38,858 nt of DNA from positions 1 to 38,858 of the forward strand of contig JALNXE010000036.1 of NCBI GenBank assembly GCA_023230525.1. The letters are read 5' to 3'. This stretch comes from Desulfobulbaceae bacterium (lineage in GTDB: Bacteria; Desulfobacterota; Desulfobulbia; Desulfobulbales; SURF-16). A program made the translations under genes and the position numbers. Position 1 is the stretch's first letter, and each line of letters starts with the position of its first letter. The notes beneath the pieces were generated by a model. That model saw nothing but the letters and a program-made list of their open reading frames with translations, was not told where the DNA came from and did no database searches. Below are positions 34,337-38,858 of this stretch, in pieces.

Positions 34337-35263
34337 TCAATGCGCGGCGCCCAGATGGCGTTTCAGGTTACTGGCCACCAGCGGCGCCACGGAAAAAACA
34401 TCCAGCAGTTCATCGCTTTCCACCCCGGGATAGGTGTCAGCGCCGATTATTTTAGCTATACCGTTTTCTTTGAACTTCTGCCTGGACTGCCCGGCCAGGA
34501 CCAGATGGGTGGCAAACAATATGACATCCCGGGCGCCGGCTTCCCGGCAGCGCTGGGCGGTCTGAATAATAGAGCCCCCGGTGCGGATCATGTCATCGCA
34601 GATGATGACGAGCTTATCCTTCACCACGCTGGCCACCTGGTGCACCATGGTTTTATCCATGGCATAGCGGTCTTTGTCCGCCGCGGTATGTGGCGCATTG
34701 AGCTGGCCGGCAAGACGGGCCACCCATTTGCTGCGTCCGTAATCGGGGGAGACCAGCACGAAGTTGCTGAGCTGCAGTTCCCTGATCTTTTGGACGATCA
34801 GGTTGTGGGTATTGATATGCAGGGTCTGCACATCGCCATGGTGGGCATGGAGCACCGCCTCGGAATGGAGATCGATAAAGGCGACAAAATCGGGTCTGGC
34901 CCGGAAGATCTGTCTGGTCCGGGTAATGCCTTTGGGGATTTCATTGGCATCGGGCTTGGCCTGCTCCATGGTGGAGTAGCCGAGGTAGGGAATGACGACA
35001 TTGACCGTCCTGGCCCGGTAATAATGACAGCCGTCGATCAGATCGAGCAGTTCCAGGTGGGACTGGTCGTTATGGGTGGCGCCGACGATGATCACATCCC
35101 GGCCCGCGATATCCTCGGGAAAGGCATGGTAGATTTCGCCATCGGTGAAGAATTTCTTCAGAACCCGGGTGAAGGGAACATCCATATATTGGGCGATCCG
35201 GCGGCCCAGGGCCTCGGACGCCTCATTGGCAATGATTATTTTATCGTCATGTGCTGTGGTCAT
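34337..35263 (-). CDS. prs: Divergent ribose-phosphate pyrophosphokinase (PRPP synthetase) family protein
   Basis: A 308-residue protein of normal Prs length. FFTDGEIYHAFPEDIAGRDVIIV, FIDLHSE (the catalytic-region His), VSPDYGRSKWVARLAG and the PRPP loop CDDMIRTGGSIIQ are recognisable. The ATP-binding segment normally YFGYARQDRK reads YLGYSTMEQAKPDAN, so the conserved Arg-Gln pair is missing, and the Lys-Arg flexible loop is altered. It may be a paralogue with changed specificity or regulation, or a distinct Prs class. It is only 7 bp downstream of the ParA-like gene, an odd pairing. Prs would make PRPP from ribose-5-phosphate and ATP for nucleotide and amino acid synthesis. Confidence 0.8.
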   Translation of the reverse strand: MTTAHDDKIIIANEASEALGRRIAQYMDVPFTRVLKKFFTDGEIYHAFPEDIAGRDVIIVGATHNDQSHLELLDLIDGCHYYRARTVNVVIPYLGYSTMEQAKPDANEIPKGITRTRQIFRARPDFVAFIDLHSEAVLHAHHGDVQTLHINTHNLIVQKIRELQLSNFVLVSPDYGRSKWVARLAGQLNAPHTAADKDRYAMDKTMVHQVASVVKDKLVIICDDMIRTGGSIIQTAQRCREAGARDVILFATHLVLAGQSRQKFKENGIAKIIGADTYPGVESDELLDVFSVAPLVASNLKRHLGAAH

Positions 35264-35270
35264 GGGCGGA

Positions 35271-36200
35271 TCAGGTGAACAGTTTCGGGTTATTGGCGAC
35301 CTTCCTGATCAGCTCCCGGTAGTCCTGGGCGCCGGGGGAGCCGGGAGCAAACTCGTAGATCGTCTGGCCATAGGCCGGGGCTTCGGAGAGCCGCACATTG
35401 TAGCGGATCGGGGTGCAGACATGGTTGCCATACAGGTCTTCAAGCTTGCTTAAGATACTGTTTGATTTCTTCACCCGCTGATCATGGAAGGTGGGGAGAA
35501 TATACTTGAGGGCCACGTCCTTATTGTACTTCTGGATGGATGACATGCTTTTGAGAAATTCCACCAGCCCCTGCAGGGTCATTACCTCCAGGGATACCGG
35601 AGTGAGCACCTCCTTGACGTAAAAAAGCACGTTGACGATCAGAGGATCCCAGCCGGGGGAGGTGTCAACCACGATATAATCAAACTTGCTGTCAATGGTG
35701 CTTAACTTTTCCCGCAGGGTCATTTCTCCGCCGAAATCCTTGCGGTCGATCACCCTTTTCAACCCTGCCAGTGATCTCCCGCCGGCAAGCAGCCACAGGC
35801 GATCCCGGGCCTGGATCATGATTTCATCCAGTGCAAGCTCGTTATTGACAAATTCGGTGAGTCCGGCCTTGGGTTTGACCCCGAGCATGAAGCTTGACTG
35901 GCCCTGGGTGTCCGTGTCAACCAGCAGGACTTTGAAGCCTGCCAGGGCAAGGCCTGCGGCGAGATTGACCGCTGTCGTGGTTTTGCCCACCCCCCCCTTG
36001 GAGAGGGTAACCGCTATTTTCCGCGGTTCAGTGCTTTTTCCCGTTGCTGCGGCAGGCTGCGCTGCAGCGGCAGACGGTTTGGGGCTGACAATGTCAAATT
36101 GCTCCTTGCAGAACTTGCAGCGAACCTTGGTAACGTTAGGCGGCAGGCGGGTTTCGTCTATGGAGTGTTCTTTTTGACAGTGTGGGCAGATGATAACCAT
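35271..36200 (-). CDS. ParA/MinD-family ATPase with N-terminal zinc-ribbon
   Basis: A 309-residue protein. The N-terminus is an MJ0042-type zinc ribbon (CPHC and CKFC, residues 5-32), followed by an Ala/Pro linker and a ParA-type ATPase: deviant Walker A SKGGVGKTTTAVN, Walker A' DTDTQGQSS and Walker B IVVDTSPGWD. Such ATPases form gradients on nucleoid or membrane and position plasmids, chemoreceptors, carboxysomes or flagella. ATG 36200 has GGAG 6 bases upstream; an in-frame TTG 12 bases earlier overlaps this ribosome site and is unlikely. A small partner-like protein is encoded just upstream, and there is no parS-like repeat in view, so the cargo is probably not DNA. Confidence 0.88.
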   Translation of the reverse strand: MVIICPHCQKEHSIDETRLPPNVTKVRCKFCKEQFDIVSPKPSAAAAQPAAATGKSTEPRKIAVTLSKGGVGKTTTAVNLAAGLALAGFKVLLVDTDTQGQSSFMLGVKPKAGLTEFVNNELALDEIMIQARDRLWLLAGGRSLAGLKRVIDRKDFGGEMTLREKLSTIDSKFDYIVVDTSPGWDPLIVNVLFYVKEVLTPVSLEVMTLQGLVEFLKSMSSIQKYNKDVALKYILPTFHDQRVKKSNSILSKLEDLYGNHVCTPIRYNVRLSEAPAYGQTIYEFAPGSPGAQDYRELIRKVANNPKLFT

Positions 36201-36280
36201 ATGAGTCTCCAAAATGTAAAAACAAAATAAACTTCGCTGAATTTTAAAAAAATAACCAAAAGTTAATCATGTTATCGATA

Positions 36281-36700
36281 TTATTTGGGATTATCTTTAA
36301 GAAGTTTTTTTACCAGTTCGCTCTCTTCTCCCTTGGATTCAAAATCGTCCAGCAGCATCTTCACCGCGTAATTGACAATGTTTGATTTCGTTGCCAACAG
36401 CTTTGAACCGGTGGGGAGCAACCCCCTTAAAAAATGGTTCGCCGCCCCGAGATCCTTGAAAACTTCTTTGGTCAGGTAATGGGTGGCCTTTGTCTTCACC
36501 AAAGATTCTTTTTTATTTTTCTTGCTCGGGACGGCAGGTCTGCGGGGCGAAGGCGGTACTTTCTCCTGCTTGAGGAGGGGCTGGGAATACCGTTCAATCA
36601 GCATGGTCAACTCATCCAGACCCGGTATCGCCCCAGTGGGATGGGAATCCTGTAAAAGATTTCCCAATACATCTCTTTTTTCCTTGTTTTTATGTTCCAT
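36281..36700 (-). CDS. Small basic protein, possible ParA partner
   Basis: A 139-residue protein with a charged N-terminal half rich in Lys, Pro and Ser (PPSPRRPAVPSKKNKKES) and a folded C-terminal half (THYLTKEVFKDLGAAN ... TKSNIVNYAVKMLLDDFESKG) whose strand-helix-helix pattern is reminiscent of a ribbon-helix-helix domain. A disordered basic N-terminus that stimulates the ATPase is typical of ParA partner proteins. It sits 80 bp upstream of the ParA-like gene on the same strand. ATG 36700 has GGAG upstream. The partner role is inferred from position and shape, not from a recognised family. Confidence 0.6.
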   Translation of the reverse strand: MEHKNKEKRDVLGNLLQDSHPTGAIPGLDELTMLIERYSQPLLKQEKVPPSPRRPAVPSKKNKKESLVKTKATHYLTKEVFKDLGAANHFLRGLLPTGSKLLATKSNIVNYAVKMLLDDFESKGEESELVKKLLKDNPK

Positions 36701-36745
36701 CCTGATCTCCAACAGGTAATTCTTCTCTAGTCAGGGAGATAGAGC

Positions 36746-37126
36746 TTATTTGCCGCCAAAAAAATTATCTCTTTGCCGGCGCAGGAAATTGAGCATTTTC
36801 CCTTCGTTATCCTTGCCCATTTTTATAAATTCAATGCCGCAGATGAGCTGAAAATCTCTTGGCGAAACATGGACAATCCTGCCTTGCAGCTGCAGGTAAT
36901 CGGTATCAAGCTGCAGTTTGATCCCATCAAGCTGCTGGCCGGCGGCAAAGGCGCTTTCTTCATCAACCAGGATTCCTACGCCGTTTGCCCCCAGATTGAT
37001 GACCTCGTAGTTCGTTCCATTAATTGCAATGGCAACCTTGTCCTCTTCTTCGATGGGCAGACGGTAGACATGGCGGATAATTTTATTTTTTGTTTGTTCC
37101 GGTTGCTCTTTGGTTTTTGCCTTCAT
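36746..37126 (-). CDS. PilZ domain protein
   Basis: A 126-residue PilZ protein. The arginine motif is RHVYRLP near residue 18, and the second motif is INLGANGVGI near 45, where the usual Ser is Gly, so c-di-GMP binding may be weaker. CGIEFIKM closes the barrel. It heads the minus-strand block that includes the partner-like protein, the ParA-like ATPase and the PRPP synthetase, with 45 bp to the next gene. With the second PilZ gene at 33829 it brackets the block, hinting that c-di-GMP controls the positioning system. Confidence 0.82.
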   Translation of the reverse strand: MKAKTKEQPEQTKNKIIRHVYRLPIEEEDKVAIAINGTNYEVINLGANGVGILVDEESAFAAGQQLDGIKLQLDTDYLQLQGRIVHVSPRDFQLICGIEFIKMGKDNEGKMLNFLRRQRDNFFGGK

Positions 37127-37639
37127 TGATGATCACCCTGAAATTTGCTAAAATAATGGATAAAATCGTGAAAAAAATTGATTTCATCGGGTTCAGGCGG
37201 AACGCATTCCCCTCTGGCGGTGGATAACTGTTGATTTAAGGAGCCGTCACGAAATAACTTGGCCCGGGTTGACCGTTGCTTTCCGGCTCCTCAGGCCGTT
37301 TTGGTTTTCAAAAATGACGCTGTTATTTTTTCACAACGGCTTACTGAATTGCCCCGGCCCGTTTACGGAGACCTGTAACGGTTTTATTATAATGCACAGG
37401 TGTTGCACGATGTCCATAAACTTCCCCGGAGGAAAAGACGAGGAAGATGGAGCCGCATTTTCTCTGTATAACTTGTTTATATTATTTAATTTTTAATTTA
37501 TCCATTTTTTTGCAATAAAATGGTTTTATTTTAAAAAAAACAGTAATTTCAAACAGAAAGGCACAATTAACAAAAATAATATCACAGTTTCATAGTACCG
37601 GCAAATAGAGAATCGTAAAAAGAAGAAAAAGGAGGAAGG
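37127..37639. other. 513-bp AT-rich intergenic region
   Basis: This gap separates the divergent PilZ and SelW-like genes. It shows a 7-bp stem GGAGCCG (37240-37246) / CGGCTCC (37284-37290) and a long AT-rich stretch (37480-37600). A short frame from 37269 has no ribosome site or recognisable product. It probably holds promoters for both directions; I cannot place them. GGAGGAAGG immediately before 37640 is the ribosome site of the selenoprotein gene. Confidence 0.5.
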
Positions 37640-37873
37640 ATGAAGATTTCCATTACCTATTGCAACAAATGAAACTATAGGCCACGTGCTTCCAGGCTGG
37701 AAGAGGAATTGGTGAAAAGATTCGCGGCCCAGGTGGAACTGATCGCCGGTGCAGGCGGGGTGTTCGAGGTGGTGATCGACGCAAGAAAGATTTTTTCCAA
37801 GGCGGCCGCCGGCCGTTTTCCTGAAGATGGGGAGATCGTCAGGCTGATCGAGGCGATTGGCAGGGAGGAGTGA
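37640..37873 (+). CDS. SelW/Rdx-family selenoprotein (small thioredoxin-like)
   Basis: A 77-residue protein with TGA at 37670-37672 read as Sec11. The redox motif is YCNK-Sec-NYRPRA, the CxxU of the SelT/SelW/SelH (Rdx) family, and the rest fits the family: SRLEEELVKRF, then GAGGVFEVVIDARKIFSK and GRFPEDGEIVRLI. GGAGGAAGG overlaps the ATG at 37640, and the frame closes at 37873. Because the gene is short and split by TGA, ordinary gene callers would miss it. It has a SECIS-like hairpin and is convergent with yggS. The family is thought to have redox functions; the substrate is unknown. Confidence 0.9.
37670..37703 (+). promoter_or_regulatory. Bacterial SECIS-like element of the SelW-like gene
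   Basis: Bases 37689-37703 fold as CUUCC-AGGCU-GGAAG, a 5-bp stem (6 with A-U closing) whose loop begins 24 bases after the TGA at 37670, in the same range as the fdhA and mvhD elements here. Confidence 0.75.
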
Positions 37874-37894
37874 GGAGTGAGGAGTAAGAAGAAG

Positions 37895-37917
37895 TAGGGG
37901 CGGTTCGCGAACCGCCC
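37895..37917. repeat. Dispersed palindromic repeat, copy D
   Basis: The palindrome with core CGGTTCGCGAACCG and arms AGGGG/CCCT lies between the convergent SelW-like and yggS genes, preceded by a short GAGTGAG direct repeat (37868-37885). A degenerate partial copy (GTTCGCAAACCGC) follows at 37926-37938. It may act as a shared 3' hairpin. Confidence 0.8.
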
Positions 37918-37944
37918 TCGTCATCTGTTCGCAAACCGCTCTGC

Positions 37945-38637
37945 TCACAACCTGGGGCCGAAAAGCGCCGTGCCGACCCGCACCAGGGTGGCTCCTTCTT
38001 CAATGGCGACCTCAAAGTCGCCGGACATGCCCATGGACAGCTCAAAGCCGTCGCTGCGGGCAAAATAGCCCTTTGCCGCGAAATGTTCCGCCAGCTGCCG
38101 CAAGGTGCGGAAAAAAGGGCGCACATCCTCCGGGTCGTCCAGCAAGGGGGGCATGGTCATCAGGCCTTGTACCCTGAGATTGGCCAGTCCGCCCATGGCA
38201 ACCAGCAGCTCTTCCGCCCCTGCCGGGGCCACCCCTTCCTTCTGGGTTTCCCCGCTCACATTGATCTGGACAAGAACTGGTAATATCCGGCCTGCCAGGC
38301 CGGCGTGCTTGTCCAATTCTCTGGCGAGTTTCAAGCGGTCAACCGTGTGCACCAGATCAAAGAGCGTTGCCGCGTCCTTGGCTTTTTTGGACTGGATGTG
38401 GCCGATGAAATGCCACCGGGCCGCGGCCGGCAGCCGGCTGATTTTCTCCTTGGCCTCCTGCATGTAGTTTTCACCGAAAAGGGTTTGGCCCCAGGCCATG
38501 GCCTCCTCGATGAGCGGGGGGGCGATTTTTTTGCTCACCGCCACCAGCCGCACCGATTGCGGGTCCCGGCCCGCCCGCAAGGCGGCGCGCTCAATCCGAT
38601 TCCGTATCTGCTCTAAATTTTCTTTAATGGCTGACAT
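37945..38637 (-). CDS. yggS: YggS/PLPBP-family pyridoxal phosphate homeostasis protein
   Basis: A 230-residue protein of the YggS/PROSC family, close to the 234 of E. coli. Motifs: LVAVSKKI with the PLP lysine, FGENYMQEAKEKI, WHFIGHIQSKKAK, VLVQINVSGETQKEG, LMTMPP, FELSMGMSGDFEVAIEEGATLVRVGTALFG. It binds PLP and buffers the free cofactor; it has no known catalysis. ATG 38637 gives the family N-terminus (MSAIKENLEQIRNRI); an ATG at 38661 is an alternative that would end only 6 bp from the MITE-like element. The MITE copy starts 30 bp upstream of the chosen start and so occupies its promoter region. Confidence 0.94.
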   Translation of the reverse strand: MSAIKENLEQIRNRIERAALRAGRDPQSVRLVAVSKKIAPPLIEEAMAWGQTLFGENYMQEAKEKISRLPAAARWHFIGHIQSKKAKDAATLFDLVHTVDRLKLARELDKHAGLAGRILPVLVQINVSGETQKEGVAPAGAEELLVAMGGLANLRVQGLMTMPPLLDDPEDVRPFFRTLRQLAEHFAAKGYFARSDGFELSMGMSGDFEVAIEEGATLVRVGTALFGPRL

Positions 38638-38666
38638 CGTGCATGAAAGGGCTCTCTGCATCTTAT

Positions 38667-38858
38667 TCAACTTTCTGAGTTGTGGTAACATGTTGAAATT
38701 AAATTGATATCCTCATGGTCCCCGCTTGTTTCCAGAGAAATCAGGAGCCAGAATAAAACGTAATAAAATCAACCATTCTAAATTCTGTCTCCTGTCTCCT
38801 GAATTCCCATGACGGAGATCAGAGCAGCAACTATGTCACAAAAATATCGTTATTTCGA
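38667..38858. mobile_element. MITE-like element, copy 2 (cut by window end)
   Basis: From TCAACTTTCTGA at 38667 the sequence follows copy 1 (18058 onward) in the same orientation to the end of the window, with only scattered differences and a 17-base deficit near 38723-38743. The right terminal repeat lies outside the window, so the full element would end about 26 bases further on. It lies upstream of the minus-strand yggS gene. Confidence 0.85.

Noticed and set aside
37240..37290. tRNA-like structure with GGAGCCG/CGGCTCC acceptor-like stem
   Set aside because: The span is only about 51 bases and no D, anticodon or T arms are visible.
37269..37496. 75-residue frame in the AT-rich gap
   Set aside because: No ribosome site, no recognisable domain, and odd composition (many Phe and Leu from AT-rich DNA).

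Overview
The window reads as a chromosomal segment of an anaerobic, strictly respiratory or autotrophic bacterium, most likely a sulfate- or sulfur-metabolising member of the Desulfobacterota (former Deltaproteobacteria). The pointers are a complete-looking Wood-Ljungdahl carbonyl branch, HdrA/MvhD flavin-type electron carriers, heavy use of selenocysteine, periplasmic multihaem cytochromes, a VPLPA-type sorting tail and two PilZ proteins. The lineage call is an inference from gene content; no rRNA or other phylogenetic marker is present.

Region 1 (1-18043, all + strand) is a one-carbon/energy operon: the 3' part of the CO dehydrogenase gene, a single gene fusing a methylenetetrahydrofolate-reductase-like domain to the small corrinoid protein subunit (metF::acsD), acsB, acsC, then three consecutive selenoprotein genes. 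These are a very large formate dehydrogenase fused to a GltD-type flavoprotein (7941-12056), a double-module HdrA (12215-15259) and MvhD (15394-15993). Each has an in-frame TGA at a known catalytic or cluster-ligand position, followed by a bacterial SECIS-like hairpin. Together they would move electrons between formate, NAD(P)H, ferredoxin and the acetyl-CoA pathway. A lone hydantoinase-A-like gene closes the region.

Region 2 (18044-24273) begins with a 235-bp MITE-like element, then a small amphi-Trp/XXXCH-like protein, a GYF2-AIM24 protein, a histidine kinase with a degenerate receiver domain, and a divergent copper pair (CopZ-like chaperone on the minus strand, CopA ATPase on the plus strand).

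Region 3 (24274-32456) is the most unusual part. It holds a secreted multicopper oxidase ending in a dockerin-like module, a small secreted cohesin-like protein with a VPLPA-type membrane/sorting tail, a secreted FKBP isomerase, a five-haem cytochrome, and a two-haem peroxidase-like cytochrome ending in the same dockerin-like module. A perfect sigma-54 promoter consensus precedes the oxidase and a one-mismatch version precedes the cytochromes. I propose a cohesin-dockerin assembled surface redox complex. The modules are seen in the sequence; the complex is inference.

Region 4 (32457-38858) has an EF-hand-like protein on the plus strand, then a minus-strand block of PilZ, divergent PRPP-synthetase-like, ParA-like ATPase, small ParA-partner-like protein and a second PilZ. 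After a 513-bp AT-rich gap come a 77-residue SelW-like selenoprotein (fourth selenoprotein, easily missed), a convergent yggS gene, and a second copy of the MITE-like element cut by the window end. The two MITE copies are direct repeats bracketing regions 2 to 4. A short palindromic repeat with core CGGTTCGCGAACCG recurs in four intergenic spots.
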